Positions 43,457 to 56,587 of a DNA stretch of 64,000 nucleotides are shown here, piece after piece. The translations under genes were made by a program, and so were the position numbers. The DNA comes from Isoetes taiwanensis (taxonomy: Eukaryota; Streptophyta; Lycopodiopsida; Isoetales; Isoetaceae), in the NCBI GenBank assembly GCA_021234155.1, contig JAJEKV010000054.1, positions 6,964,655-7,028,654 on the forward strand. Reading direction: 5' to 3'. How positions within the stretch are numbered: position 1 is the first letter of the stretch; each line of letters starts with the position of its first letter. Below the pieces are notes generated by a model. That model did not search any database. It had not been told where the DNA came from and worked only from the letters and a program-made list of their open reading frames with translations.

Positions 43457-45250
43457 TATTATTTTGCCAATAAAGTGCCCCTAGCTTACCCATTAACCTG
43501 GGCCAGCACTATTGTCACTTATTCCCAAGATCCTCGCCACCATAGACCGACATAAATAACATGGCTCATTAATCACAACCGCTTCTAATTGCAACCAACA
43601 AGCATTCCCATGCTCATGGACGCCCCGGCCAAGGGTCCCATTCCGCTATACCCTTGGGAGCACTGTAAATTCTACCCCCTCCTTTTGGGGCACAAATTCC
43701 TCCATCTCCTAGGTGGCATCCTCGTAAGACTAGTTCTGCCCACTGAACCGATGTTCTATTGCATCCCTATTAATAAAATTTAACTCTTTTTATCCAAAAG
43801 AGACGCTCGCACATAGGGAGTTTAAGATGATCTGTGATACTTTTAAGTGACTAACCACATTAGCTGATTCAAGATAGTTTTTTTAGTCGATTTTACATGG
43901 AACATGTGATGGGTCCTTTACCTCCCGTGGTAAGTTCATCTCAGATGCTATTTCCCTATCCTTTTAGTAATCCTAAAAGTTCAAAGATACCACGAGTAAG
44001 TTTGGGCACCGACCTTAGTCAAAGGTCGCAGCGTTCATTCTAACGCAAGATAAACAACCCCTTAGGAAAACATAATCACTTTCCACATATTAAGAGATAT
44101 CACGCCTATGCTGATTACGGATCGCTCGCGTCTCCTATCTTGAGCTTTTTGGTAAAGCTTGCTTGCATTGCCTAAAGATCGCATCCATGTCATGGAGCAT
44201 ATGTACTACAACTTCGGGTTTGGAGGTACTTATGTACACCCTAAGCCCTTGGATTTCGGAATCATCATGGCTACAAAGGAGTCATCTCAATTCTCATGAT
44301 GGCTTTTCATTATTATAGGCTAATCCTAGATGCGTAGATAATCTTCCCACCTAGATTGCTTTTCGCGGACAAAGCTTCTCAAGCAACATATCCTCTAGGA
44401 TCATGTTTATGCTCTGGCTTCTGGCTTGGGTCTCATCCGGCCTCAGGATGATTTCCACTACCATGTATAATCGATCCCCTCAATCCTTTCATGATATCCT
44501 CCGTATATGCTACTGGACTGTGGTTATGAAAAATATTCACAAAGGCAAGCACTTTGTCGATTCCGGGGCTTAAGGATGAGTGGCACCACTGTGTTCCGCA
44601 ATTTCACCCTTGTGTCATACATGGCGATGGCTTTAGGATATGTTGCTCCACCCCCAAAAGTCTCCATCTATGGTGCAGGTGTTATCCAAAGTGTGCCTGT
44701 TAATGCCCTTCCACATCACTATGATCCCTTACACATCCAGATGTCCCGCCATGTTCATACGCTGAGACTCTTGAGCATTGTCTCATTGATTGGTTCCAGG
44801 TTCAAACTAGCGTGGTCCTAGCTACAAGGTTTGCTTAACAAGATTAATCGACCGCCGATGCATCCTTGGCATCTTATCCTCCCAACGCTTCCCGGTTATT
44901 CCTATGGTTCTATATGGAAGCTTCTCGGCAGACACCACATCTTTTAGGCATTAATTCATCTCAGACGCGCATATTACTTATGGCCCAAAAAAGACATTGA
45001 TTACATAAGTGTTCTGCACTTAAATCAAAAATGATGGAACGATCCGAATTCAAAGATCTTCAAATCGATCCTTATCGTTAAGCTCCTATTCTCGAGTTAA
45101 TACATTGTGCTCCAGCCCATGCCTCCTGGCATCTTTTTGGTTATTACATGTTAGATGAGACATGCAAATTTTTTGAAATGGCTATTTATCCCATTAATAA
45201 ACTTTTTTGGCTTTTCGCCCCTTCAAAAAAAAAAACAAAAAAAAACATTG
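43457..45250. other. Unrecognised, with a LINE-like 3' tail at the end
   Basis: CCATTAATAAACTTTTTTGG, CTTTTCGCCCC and then CAAAAAAAAAAACAAAAAAAAA (45190-45246) look like a plant non-LTR retrotransposon 3' end with its A-rich tail. The frame 44507-44821 (plus) is unrecognised. I could not trace a reverse transcriptase upstream. Confidence 0.3.
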
Positions 45251-47660
45251 GATGAATTACGTATCTCCGACAAACATAATACCACCAATAGTGAATAATG
45301 TAACCATTAAGCCCATATATTATGCAAATAGTAATTTGATGTCTGATGATCATCTCGAATGGTAGACCATGTTGATTGTGATGAGGCCATTAAACGCCTC
45401 AAGGTGGCACAAGGAGTGTGTGTATATATCGCGGTAATGGGTGGTTTTATTTAGTGGACTATTTCGTCCCCTCTAGGTTTTTGAGTCCCATGTCACGTGT
45501 CCCTTGTATGTATCTTGATTTTTCTTAGTAATAGATTGTCAGTCCTTCAAAGAAAAAATTATGCAAGTCCCATAATATATACTCCCAAAGTTACATTAAC
45601 ACGTTAATATAACATGTGTGGGGCTATTAAAGATACACATGTGTGGCACATGTGTACTTAGTCGCATCTACCATAAATACTATATATATAGCATTCGTGA
45701 TAAAGGCTTTTACCTTTGGGACCCACTTGGTAGGGCTGGCTGAGGCCATATTGCCCAATAACATGGCTTGGCCCTAATTTTGAGGTTATTTAAGGAAGTG
45801 ACCCCAAACCCTAAAACCTTTAGGTTCTCGGGGCCCTTCGAGCTACTTCGGTGGCGCCGGTCATTTGAGCTTCGCAGCTCAAATACAACTTGCCCATATC
45901 GTGTTATTCCAACGCTTTTAGTCTTGGGTGACGCCATGTCGATCTCAGTAGTAGCCATTTTGGCTTAAGGATCGTGGTAGTCTTAGGATAGTAGGGAAGT
46001 CAATCTTAGCTTAACAAAGAGAGTTAAGCTAAAAGGCATCTACTTTTAATGTTAGATGTTCTTGGGCCACTAATCCTAAAAATAGGACCTACTAAGGAAC
46101 ACTAACCCTTGTATTTTTATTAGATGTCATATATATTAAACTCTTGTTCTATGAATATGATGATGTATGATCATGGTATGATGCTCTATTTTGCATCTCT
46201 AGAGACCAAAACCATGTTAGTATGATTCTAGCAGCTTGGACCCTCATTGATTTCTATTATATTTGGCTTTGGCATAGAGAGTCTGTCGTGGGTCAAGGGC
46301 CTTGACCGCTTAGAATAGGGGACTTGTACCAATTGTAGATGGATCCACCGGTATGGGTGTCTACCTGACATCCATGAGGCCCAATACCTTGCCACCGCGA
46401 GAGGGAAAGGTATGGGGTTGATCCCTCCAAGGTGATGCATCACCTCGGTAAGATTATGTTGAGTACAAACGAAGGCAACCTCATATCTCTTTAGATGCCC
46501 TCACTATAAAAGATGCATCTTGAAGGAGACCTTCTTTGCCTCATCCCGCCATGGGAGAGATGAAACCCGAGAGTGGCTTTTTAGGATTACGCCTACGCAT
46601 GCTATAATGAGACCTGAGGCTTTTCGATCTATCTCATAAAAGTATTTACGTGGATGGGCTGATGGAGTTTTACTTACCTTTGCCATTGTTTTATGCCGAA
46701 ACTCCATTGTTATGACTTACATCTATTGTTATCTTGAGGCCTAGACCATCAGTCATACCACACAAAAGTCCGGAGTATACGGGTTAGATCTCCATAGTGT
46801 GTATATTGATGTTTATGTCTATGATGATGTTACTGATGATGTTGGTGATGATGATGAATGCCTCGCCTGCGTGAGTATTTATTTGAGCATATGATTGATG
46901 CTTGTGCTACGCTACACCTTTCATTGATATCAACCCCTCGGGAAGATGGGACAAAGATACATCCTTTTCCACATCGATTTGGGAGCACCCGACTAGGGGA
47001 CTATAATTGTATGGACAAACTTGAATTTGCAAGGCACATGAGGGGATCTTTCAATGCTATATGATGGGGAGCATCGATAAGGGATGTCATACGAGGTACC
47101 ATGGCAATGATATTGGCACCAAGATCAAAGCACTGGCCACACACCATAGTAGGAAGAACTAACCCAACAGAACTTGAAGTTTGGGAGAAATATCAAATGA
47201 GCACCTCGAGGACTAGGGAATTTTTTTTTTCCCATAGGCTAGTTAACATCTAAATAACTTAACTAAAGTGAATAAAGTTTTCAAATTTTGATCAATTACT
47301 TCCAAGTCTTGTGAAGCTCTTTTTGAGACCTTGGAAACGCCTTCTATAAAGACTTCAAGAATAAAACCCCAATTGAGACTTTATTAAAACTAAAATTTGA
47401 TAATGAAAAGGAGCTTAAAAACATAAGTGAAGCTAGAAATATCACCTTAAAATTATGAAAAAAAGGGGATAAAAGAACATTAAAATGGGATCAAATACTC
47501 ACGAAATGCATCCATTGCCCTTTTGAAAACCTTTGAAATTGCCCTTGGCATGCTTCGAGTAAGTGTTTTCACAACATGTGTCTGAAACAACATTAATTTT
47601 AGGATCGGCATATATATTTTAGCTTAGATAACATGATTTCCTCTAAGGAAATCCAAAAGT
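45251..47660. other. No recognised gene
   Basis: Short frames only (45710-45968, 46228-46443 and 46504-46707 on one or both strands, 46858-47064 plus), none with a known motif. A T run lies at 47221-47230. Confidence 0.35.
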
Positions 47661-47667
47661 GCCAAGC

Positions 47668-47678
47668 CTATAAATAGA
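47668..47678 (+). promoter_or_regulatory. Probable TATA box
   Basis: CCTATAAATAGAA fits the plant TATA consensus. It is followed 110 bp later by the ATG at 47783 of a coding-like, Lys-rich frame. Confidence 0.4.
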
Positions 47679-47782
47679 AATTCCAATTTTCAAAATTAGG
47701 GTTTCATTTTTAGTTTTTCCTTCTCCTACAATCTGCAAGTTGATTTTAGGGCGTCAACAAGGCGATCGAGCTGTCATTTGTC

Positions 47783-48860
47783 ATGGTTCGTACCAACAAA
47801 ATTGTGAAAAACTTCGAGATGAAAGGGCAAGTGCTCAAGTCCGGTTTTAGATTGATCAAAATGCCGAGGAGGCAAAGTTGGCAAGAAGAAAGGGGGATCA
47901 AAGAAGAGAGGAGAGCTCACCATCTAGCAAGAAAAACAAGATGAATGCGAACAAGAAGGCGGAGAAGGAACAATGCAAAGAGGAGAAAGACGGAAAAGGC
48001 AAGTAACCAAAATTGGAGGAACTCCTAAGAAGAGAGAAGGACTACAGCCCCTGCCCCGGTAGCGATAGCGAGTGATCCGAATGACATGCCACCTTCACCA
48101 TCCGACACCGGTCAAATAATGATGCATACCGCATAGGGATGTTGATGCAGGTGAAGATGTGTCGTGTGCCCAAGAACCCCATTGGTCCCGATTCTTATGA
48201 AACCGATATGCCGATGAGAACGTGGTCAACACGCTTGATGAGGAGACCACGGCCATTGTAGAGCTGGTTGAGGAACTAGTAAAAGAGTTGAGGACCTCCA
48301 CAACTACCCTTATCCTAAATGGCGGTTTGGGACAAGAAGAAAGATGGTAAGAAGGCCAAAAGATGCGTATATCCTCAACGAGGACATGGTGTAAAAAGAA
48401 GAAGATGGCGTATACATGCAATATAAGAAGATGTATGATGCCTATTGCGAGCTTTATAATGCTTTCCCGAAAGGTGAAAGTTCATTGCGGGTGCAAGACC
48501 AAACAAAGGAGATGAACCTATTGAAGCCCAATAGATGAATCCGAGCCACCCAAAAGTTAGCACAACATGGAAGAAACTCCTGGTACTCCGAAAGCATTGA
48601 ATGAGACTTGTCAATACCATAGGAGTCGGCGAAGAGGCCAGTTTGCATATGCCTCGCTTCGAGAGATTTTGGCAAAAGTTTGATAAAACCAAGTGTGTCA
48701 CCAATACAATGTTGTTGGCAATCGCAAGAGGCTTCATGAGAGATGGAAGTGGTGCAAAGACTTCAAGGATATCCCGGCATGTGCCCCCATATTGGACGTA
48801 TCATATGCATGCCAAGAGACACATACATTTGGTCGATTTATCAAGTTTAAAGTAATAAAT
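47783..48860 (+). pseudogene. Broken gene for a Lys-rich, coiled-coil protein, unknown family
   Basis: Starting at ATG 47783, successive plus-strand frames read coding-like segments: MVRTNKIVKNFEMKGQVLK, then after a shift QNAEEAKLARRKGGSKKRGE, SSPSSKKNKMNANKKAEKE and CKEEKDGKGK (47850-48003, ending at a possible GGCAAG/TAACC donor). These are followed by KLEELLRREKDYSPCPGSDS, NVVNTLDEETTAIVELVEEL with VKELRTSTT (48215-48310; a likely coiled-coil helix), DAYILNEDMV, GVYMQYKKMYDAYCELYNAF and PKGESSLRVQDQTKEMN (48365-48520), and finally RLHERWKWCKDFKDIPACAP with ILDVSYACQETHTFGRF (48730-48845). At least three frame changes. A TATA box lies 110 bp upstream. I do not recognise the family; it could be a transposon-encoded protein. 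Confidence 0.4.
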
Positions 48861-49460
48861 GAGCAAAATAAAATTTTTGTACTATGTATAAAAATTTTGA
48901 CCTCTGATTAAACAATTTTGAAATAATATAAAGTGTCAAGTTTTGTAGCGTATGTTTGGTTAAGATACAAGTTGTTTAATAGAAAAATGTTAAAATGGTC
49001 CAAGTTCCGGAAAATACTCAAGAAGTGCACGGTAGCCTTTTCGAGTGTCAAACATCCTTTTTCCTCAGCGACGTTGAGAGTAAATGGCTTGTTCATGAAT
49101 TTAGAGACATATTTTTTTTGTGAAAATAGATATGTATCTAGGCTTAACACAAATGAGTAGAGCAGAAATATCGCGATTAATTTTTTTATGTTGGCCCCAT
49201 CTTCATTCCAAAAGAGTTAAATACTAAAGTGAACCTGGATGGCCTTTTTGAGAGCTTCAAAAACCCCTTTGGTGCACTTTGAGAGAATTCCAACTTTGTC
49301 ATGCCATAACTTTATCTAGAAAACTCCAAATGACCTGAAATTTATTCCAATAGGGTCATTAGACTATGTAGTACTTGTATATAATATCTAATTAGCTTTA
49401 AAACATCAAATATTGCCCTAAAATCCAAGTGTGCTTTAACACTAAAATCCCAAAAATTTG
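48861..49460. other. No gene recognised
   Basis: AT-rich. Overlapping frames at 48908-49160 on both strands have no motif. Confidence 0.35.
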
Positions 49461-49465
49461 GGTTT

Positions 49466-49476
49466 GTCTATAAATA
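49466..49476 (+). promoter_or_regulatory. Probable TATA box
   Basis: TCTATAAATAGAAG is followed by a CA- and CT-rich leader-like sequence. Such blocks occur in plant promoters and in LTRs. The downstream frame 49562-49795 is unrecognised. Confidence 0.35.
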
Positions 49477-49479
49477 GAA

Positions 49480-51797
49480 GCATAACCCCATCACAACCTC
49501 ACAAGTTTGCTCTCAGCTTCCAAGCCATCTTTTCAAGTCTAGAGGCGCCTCAATCATCATTGTGCAGCCATCATCTAGCATTCCAGCATGGCCACTACTT
49601 GCTCATCCAATGGTACCAGCTTATGCATCCGAGGTAGATGTGAACCTAGTTTATAGTCTATGCCAAAAGGAACTTGATGTGTATTCGACCACTTTAGTCA
49701 GCAACCCTTTTTTACCGGCATTATGCTCAAGGATGTCACATAGTTTAAAAGGCGTATATACCATGCGGAGTGAAAGGGTGGGTTTTTTTTACTAAACCGT
49801 ATGTATAAATACGATAGGGGCTTGGCTAGGGGTTTTTCGGGGAATCCAAAGTAATATGTATGCGGGAAGGGGCATTTAGAAGGTTGGACAAGGCGATAAC
49901 GGAGGGTTTTTTATTAACCCCATTAATTGCCGTGGCGTATCACACTTTATAGTAGGTGAAACCCACGGGATTATGCTAGAATTCTAGCAAAGATAGGTCA
50001 TAATATAATGACGGTTACCCTGTATAGGAGAATTTAGGACTCTCTCTCTCTCATAGGGAGAATTTGTACCCCAACATTGCCCGGTTTTATCTAACAAAGC
50101 CTCACATTTCGACATCACCAGTCTCCATTACATATTTGCACAACTACACCTCAATTTGAGGCAGCGTAGATGGATGGAAATAAAGGAAGAATATGATTTT
50201 GAGATATCATGAAAACCATGAAAGTTAAACATGGTTCTGCGGTGCACTTTATAACGACATCCTTTCAATGTGATTGCATTGTAATATGGTTTCAACCCTC
50301 GCTAGCTTAGTATGGGAAGCGAATAGTGGAAACATTGCCAACCGGGATAAAAATTTTATAGAAGTATGGGCAAGTGTTTCTAAAGATGCAAGAACGGATC
50401 CTCGGGAAAGGAAAACCTTCAAACATTATAAGAAGGAAGAAGGAAGGTATCGATTTCAAAGATAAGCTATATGTTTCTAAGACATCGAGAGGAGGAGTTT
50501 GATCCTTCATATGATACACATAATAGCCCATTGCCGACCCGCAGCGGTTCATGGAAACCTTCTTCAAAATTAAGAGTAGTTATCATTAGTCGAGCATGCT
50601 ATTTAATACAAACCAGAGCTAAGTTCTTATTACTAGATAACAAACCGATAGTTGTGACATCACAAGCTTACAATTCCTTTTTCTTCTAATGGTATTTTTT
50701 CACCTGCAATCACAATGCAAAATGAAGAATCAGAACCAACAAAAGGATGCAAAAGAACTATGCTCCAAACCATATCTATTGATTTTTTTTTCAATTGGGT
50801 CTATTGGTATGTACTTGTAACCCGAGGGGATCCAGATCCTCTACCTTTGCCCACCTAATCAATGTTGCTTAAGAATCACTAACTGCTTTTTTGCACAATA
50901 AATCGACCATGGTTGTTCAGTAATTGGCTTGGCAGTGCTGGTCACCTACCTTGTAGATGGAAACAACTCTGATAGTAGCCCACTGAGGGGGGAGCGGACC
51001 TTCCTATAATGCGCTGTTGAACAAGGCCGCCAGTACCGGTACTCTGGGACCGGACCTACCACTTTGCAACTCACACTTTGCATAGCATCTAGACCTAGCA
51101 CTTTCCCATTAGCAGACGTTGTAAGCCTTGGACCACATCGGCTCTGCGCGATTTCTAGTGCACCGTGCCTTCATGCGTAATGCTATTTGTGCACCCGGGA
51201 TGCGGAGCATTAGAAATATTGCACCCAATAATTACCTCATGATGTTCCCCTTCTTTAGGTTGTCTTGAATTCCCAGGTTGTCCTCCACCGAAGGCCCCTT
51301 GATGATGTGATCCGGAGGTAGAATATTTCCCTTTGATACACAACAATGTACACGGATTTCTTAGCCTTAAGGAAAGCGGCGTTATTGTCCGACCATGTGT
51401 GGGCCGCAGACGTGGTAGAGCCAATGTTTATGTTCCTTGCACTCGACATCAAACCAGGGTTACGGTTAGGAAGATTGTGGTCTCCAGGTCCTTCGAGGGC
51501 GATTTCTCCCAAAGCACTTTTCTACGCAACTATCCCGAAACCGTCGCCAATCAACTAGCCCATCCTTTGCTCTAGTGCCGGTATGCGCAAAAATACGCGA
51601 AAAGTCATCTCAGAGCATCGGGTGTAAGCTTCTCGCATGTTCATAATGCAATCGCTTGGTGAAGAGACATGCAGGGCTGCCGAATAGGGATTCAAATAGC
51701 ATATCAAGCCGGGTTATAGTAAAATGGTAGGTGGTCCGAGTCACCTCCTCATTCCTACTATCTATTCCCACCCGAAGTTCTTGACCACATGTATATC
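49480..51797. other. No recognised gene left of the copia element
   Basis: Several short frames (for example 50274-50465 plus, 51155-51575 on both strands) without family motifs. A (CT)n run lies at 50041-50052. Confidence 0.35.
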
Positions 51798-51802
51798 CTA
51801 TA

Positions 51803-52325
51803 TGTTAGAATCAAAGCTTAGGATATGAACTCAAGTATACAAAGATAAGCTGCCTCTTCCAACCCGCCCTATCCACTTCATCCTCCGCAACCCATCCCTC
51901 CATCTATCCCCATCATCCATATATATATATGAATATTTTCTTGCCAACTGACATATCCACTTTGTCAAATCGTGCATGCCTTTCATATAGAAAGTTTTTC
52001 CAACTTGCCTAGATAATAGGATGCCCCGCTGTCCTTAAGTTCCAGTATCCGTTGACTTTGACCGCTGACCGGTCCAACCCAAAACCCTAAGTGGGACGGG
52101 GGGGGTACCAAAGCGATTTATTCGCGGGCGTAGCAACCTCAGGGTAGTACCTGCCCGCCACTTTTCAATTTGAGTTTTTCTTTCTTGCATTCATCACACT
52201 TGCTTCTCATGAATGCTTGTATGAATCCTCATTAGCCTAGGGGAGCCAAAATGTGGTCACTAATCCCCTTATGTGCTCGAATATCACATGACACACTCTT
52301 ATGCAATGACCTCATTTTTCTAACA
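51803..52325 (-). repeat. 3' LTR of the copia element
   Basis: Begins TGTTAGAATC and ends TTCTAACA on the plus strand (terminal inverted repeat TGTTAGAA). Aligns end to end with 56588-57113. Confidence 0.92.
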
Positions 52326-52338
52326 CTCCTCCTTCATT
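52326..52338 (-). promoter_or_regulatory. Polypurine tract of the copia element
   Basis: On the minus strand AATGAAGGAGGAG lies directly against the start of the 3' LTR, the position where plus-strand DNA synthesis is primed. Confidence 0.85.
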
Positions 52339-52419
52339 GCATAAGCAATTAACCTTTAACCGCTTTTTGAAAAAAGTAAACTTACTTTCTGAAGCCCTTT
52401 TGTGAAAACATCTCGCTAT

Positions 52420-52880
52420 TTGTTTGTCGGGCCTGATATACATCATTTGGATATTGCCCTTTGCCGCTTGATCTCGATGTAATGCAAGCTTAACTCAATA
52501 TGTTTAGTTCTCTCATGTTCAACCGGATTTTTGACTATTGCAATGCAACTTTGGCTATCGAAAAGATAGTTGTAGGATTTATCCGTTTGATATCCAACTC
52601 TTCTAGAAGTCTTCGAGCCAAACTATTTCTCCGACAAAGAGATGAGGTGCATATTCAAATTTCTGTATAAGATAAGGCTATAACATCAAGCTTCTTGGTT
52701 CTCCAACTTATTGTGCCTCCTCCAAGAAAAATCACATAACCCGTAGTAGACTTCCTTTCGCTTGATCACCCGCCACCGCATCCAATAGGCATACATTTCT
52801 AGATTATTATCATTGAAAGTTATCCCATAATCTTGAGTTCCTTTCAGATATTTTAATACTCTTTTGCAGCCAACCAAAGG
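52420..52880 (-). pseudogene. Copia RNase H domain, degraded
   Basis: The frame 52877-52686 carries VLKYLKGTQDYGITF, the typical copia block between reverse transcriptase and RNase H. Further down, HERTKHIELSLHYI (about 52540-52500) matches the RTKHID-HF-R block near the RNase H end. The catalytic region between them is scrambled by frameshifts. Confidence 0.75.
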
Positions 52881-53272
52881 AACCTTCTCGATTGCCGTGA
52901 TCTTCCGCGCCGTGATATTGACGGCGATAGGTTATGTCCTACCTAGTAATCGTTGCTCAAGTACGCGAAACACCCTACTAGAGCACGATATATGGGACTC
53001 GTGTCATGTACTCCGTTCATCCGCATCAACCCTCGGAACTTACAGTTAAATGATGGCCTCGGGTACAATTGGAGTTTTGACAGCACAAGCTTGTTGCATA
53101 TTGAGCCTTTTAAGCATATTTTCTATATGCCCTTTTGTTTTAGTTTCAGCAATCTGCTTTTTCCGCTCTCTAATCACCTCAATTCCCGAAATTTTTGCAA
53201 GGGCCCTAAGTCCTCATCTTGAATGTCTTTGGCCTGTAGAATATTTTTGCAAACTTCCGAACTTGAGTGGAA

Positions 53273-53790
53273 TTAGCAAACCATGATGCGATCATCTACA
53301 TACAAGGCTATAATACAAAATTTATCTTCTATTTTGTATCTATATAAGTTACCATCATTTTGAAATTTTTCAAACCCTTGCTTTCTTAAAAAGTGTCTAT
53401 GCAAAGATACCATTCTCTTGGAGCTTGCTTCAAACCATATATTGCGCCTATTCAATTTCCAAACCAAATTGTTTCCTTTCAAAACCAGAGCCTGTTTCAA
53501 GAAGATGTCTTCCTCTAGTATAGCATTTAAAAACATTTCACATCCATGTGATGGATTTCATAGTCAAGAGCATTGGCCAAACTTAATAATACCCTTAGGC
53601 TAGTGAGCTTTACTATGGGTGAATAAGTTTCATCATAATCTTGTCCCTTTTTGAGTAAACCCCCTGAGCCACTAAACGCGTTTTTATATTTTTGTGAACC
53701 ATCCGCATTGGTTTTGATTTTAAAAATCCATTTATCGCCAACTATGTTTTGTCCAAAGAAAGTTGCTCAACAACATCATAAGTATGAGTA
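53273..53790 (-). pseudogene. Copia reverse transcriptase, degraded
   Basis: Blocks seen on the minus strand: GQDYDETYSP-like sequence near 53640, VLLSLANALDYEIHHMDV across 53600-53545, then the frame 53536-53273 with FLNAILEEDIFLKQ, FLRKQGFEKFQNDGNLYRY and the catalytic YVDD box (IIALYVDD near 53295). The YVDD and neighbours are canonical for copia; a frameshift separates the two halves. Confidence 0.85.
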
Positions 53791-54093
53791 TCCGCAAAAG
53801 AGCTTAACTCATCATGCATAGCCTTTTTTCCATTCTTTTTCCTCGCATTAACACTTTCTAAGGCCCGGCTCAACCGTCGGGTATTTCAATATCTTCAATT
53901 ATTGCCATAATCTGCTCAATTTCATCCTCGCTTGATTTGGTTGGGCGGTTCCAATCTTCTCGCTCCCACCTAAAGGATTTCTTCCATAGACTTCTTTGTC
54001 AAATTTAATTTCATCTTGCAGTCTTTGTGCTTCGTTCTCCTCTTCGAGTCTTCTTCTCCGGTGCTTTATCCGGCTTCAAGAACTTCTTCGCTT

Positions 54094-55180
54094 TCAGCTT
54101 CGGATCTCCGAGTTTGAGGTATTTGATCTGGCAAACAATCCATCTATTTTATCCTCCTCCTCCTCTTCTTCATAATCAGTTTGATTATTTGTCATCTGTG
54201 AAGCTTGAGGAGTAGGCAATTCCTTTTGAACTTGATGTCTATGTTTGTACAAAACATCTTCACAGAATATCACATCCCTACTAATCACAATATTTTTATT
54301 TTCTGGAATAAAAATTCTATAGCCTTTCGAGTGGCTATCATAGCCTACAAGAAAACCAATCTCAGCTTTGGCATCAAGCTTTTCCCCTCGAAGTTCATCC
54401 GGTTTATGAACATAAGCCGTGCAGCCATAAACTTTAAATTTTTCATAATCAATTTCTGAACCTTCTCCATACCACATTAAATCAGGAATATTCCCTTGCA
54501 AGCTTGATGAAGGCAGCTTTATTTTGTATGGTATTGGCTGTCAATAAAGCTTCTTCCCATAAATAATTTGGTAATCCAATTGTTCTTAATCATTGACCAT
54601 TTGCATTCATAAGCCGTTCTATTTCTTCTTTCTCGCTATTCCATTTTGTTGGGGACCAGTATCTACATGTTAATTGTCTCCTCATGCCATTTGCAATACA
54701 AAAAACTCTTAAACTTAGCTGAAAGATACTCTCCCCCATCGGATCTTATGCACTTTAATTTCTTAATACCCGCTTGCCTTTTCCTCGATTCAAAAGAACA
54801 AACCTTTTGAAGGCTATCAAAGCTCGAGATTTGTTGGCTAGCAAGTAACATTTACATTTTCCTGGTATAATCATCAATGAATGTGATAAAATACCTTTTG
54901 CTTGTCCTACCTCCGACATTCAAAGGTCCACACAAAGTCGTATGAACCAATTCCAAAGTTTTCCTTACTTCTTTTCTTTTGCTTTGAGGAAAGGCAATCT
55001 ATTAATTTTGCCTAGCATGCATCCTTCACATATATGCCCTTTTTCCTCATTTTCATATTTGATGAATCCTTTCTTTGCTAATAACTTTGAGATTGTTTGC
55101 ATGAGTGTGTGCTAATCTATTGTGCCACATCTCAAATTCTCGACAAACATCAACATTTGACAAGGTAAATCATCGACATG
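54094..55180 (-). pseudogene. Copia integrase, degraded
   Basis: Reading right to left: FEMWHNRLAHTH and HICEGCMLGKINRLPF (GAG-pre-integrase/HHCC zinc region, about 55150-54990), RYFITFIDDYTRK (first catalytic Asp region, about 54895-54855), KCIRSDGGEYLSAKFKSF (second Asp, about 54750), and the C-terminal frame 54501-54094 with FKVYGCTAYVHKP, EIGFLVGYDSHSKGYRIF and NIVISRDVIFCED. A Glu-rich, acidic linker follows. Order and motifs are typical; multiple frame breaks. Confidence 0.85.
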
Positions 55181-55429
55181 CTCAAACCGAAATAGTTTAC
55201 CAACTCGCTTAGCATGAAACTTAATTTCATTATTCAACCATATGTTACAACCAACATCATCAAACACTACTCAGAACCCAAATCAACTAACCGGCTAATG
55301 ATATAAGATTTTGATAATTCCGTACACACAAAACATTTTTAATGTTCACTATATTTCCTTGCAAATCCCATAGCTGCAATAATCCCCTTCCTTCAATCTT
55401 TTGCAAGGGCTCCATTTCCTACTTGCACA

Positions 55430-55530
55430 CTTTTGGCTTCTCCCTTGTTCCAAATTTTTAAGCAAATGAGCAGAGTGGACTACTGATCTTTCAAATCCAC
55501 TATCAACTACAAGAGCATGAGATAACTTGT
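55430..55530 (-). pseudogene. Copia protease remnant
   Basis: LVVDSGFERSVVHSAHLLKN on the minus strand carries the DSG triad of the retroviral-type aspartic protease at the expected place between the zinc knuckle and integrase. Flanks are frameshifted. Confidence 0.6.
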
Positions 55531-55678
55531 TAGTATTGTTCTTATTTTCAACAATCCGAATTGAACAAGTTTACCTCATCTTCATCAACAATCTTTTCAC
55601 CTTCTTCATGTTCTTGTGCAATAAAAGCACCAGCAGATTTCTGCCTTCCCTCGACCTCTTGATGCACCTCTACCTCCT

Positions 55679-56560
55679 TCAAGAGTCTGCCTCTACCTCT
55701 TCAAGTTCTTTTGGAGTAGGACACTTAGATGCCAAGTGGCCTTGACCACCACATGTGTAGCAAGAAAACTCTTTTTTCTTGAGCTTAGGACAATTACTTT
55801 TGACATGACCCGGGTTCATGGCGAAAATAACATATGATTTTATCTTGTCTCTTACCGGCATACAAAATTTCAGTTTCCTCTTCAACTCCTTTTACAACCC
55901 TTTTTTTGCTCCACCTCGTTCTAATAATTGTTTCAAAATTCTCTTCCCCCGTTTCCTTGCAATGTTTCTTATGAATAAACTCACTTGATCATTATCTACA
56001 ATTGCTCTAGCAATTGCTAAAACCTGATATCTCTCGTTGAGATCTACTCCAGCCCCACTAAGATCAGCCACTATATTATCAAACTTGTTAAAAAGTCTGA
56101 AACATCATCCTCATCATGTAACTTAAGATTTCGAGCTCTTTATCCAATAAATCTATTTGTGATGAGGTTTTCTCTTCATAATGTTTTAGCATAAACATCC
56201 ATATCTCCCTAGGACTCTTGTTTCAATTTTAGCCCAATTGTAGGACTAACCTTTGAAGCAATGATCCCTTGTGCCTCTTTTCACTTTGGCCAAACTAGAT
56301 CGACCCCTAGCTCCACCGCTTTCTCCAGGTAACTTCTTCACTCTTTGGCAAGATCTCCTTCTTCCCCGCCTTTGCGTGACGGGCATTAATGGAACTTGCA
56401 AACGTGGTTTGCAACACTCTGCAAGAGGGATCCACAAGATCCCTGAGTCTTCTACTTCCAACACATGTTTCACAAAGATCCTTCCGGATCTTGGAACCAG
56501 GCCCTCCTTTGTAAACTTCAACTGTTACCAAACAATCCAGCTCCAAAACGGCTAGACATA
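55679..56560 (-). pseudogene. Copia gag with zinc knuckle, degraded
   Basis: The frame 55885-55679 contains a perfect CCHC knuckle, CYTCGGQGHLASKCP (C-x2-C-x4-H-x4-C). It is preceded by a second, damaged knuckle (NPGHVKSNCPKL, missing its first cysteines). Upstream frames to 56546 hold the capsid region in pieces. The Glu-rich end (KELEEVEAD) leads into protease. Confidence 0.75.
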
Positions 56561-56570
56561 TCTCCCAACC

Positions 56571-56585
56571 TTGTGCTCGATACCA
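56571..56585 (-). promoter_or_regulatory. Primer binding site, initiator Met-tRNA type
   Basis: On the minus strand, two bases after the 5' LTR, TGGTATCGAGCAC resembles the usual copia site TGGTATCAGAGC, with one A missing in this copy. Confidence 0.8.
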
Positions 56586-56587
56586 AA

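Noticed and set aside
42000..45250. Organellar DNA insertion or intact gene
   Set aside because: No chloroplast or mitochondrial gene is recognisable; frames are short and unrelated to known proteins.
56246..56555. Plus-strand frame at 56271-56555 as a separate gene
   Set aside because: It is antisense to the copia gag region and has no motif of its own.
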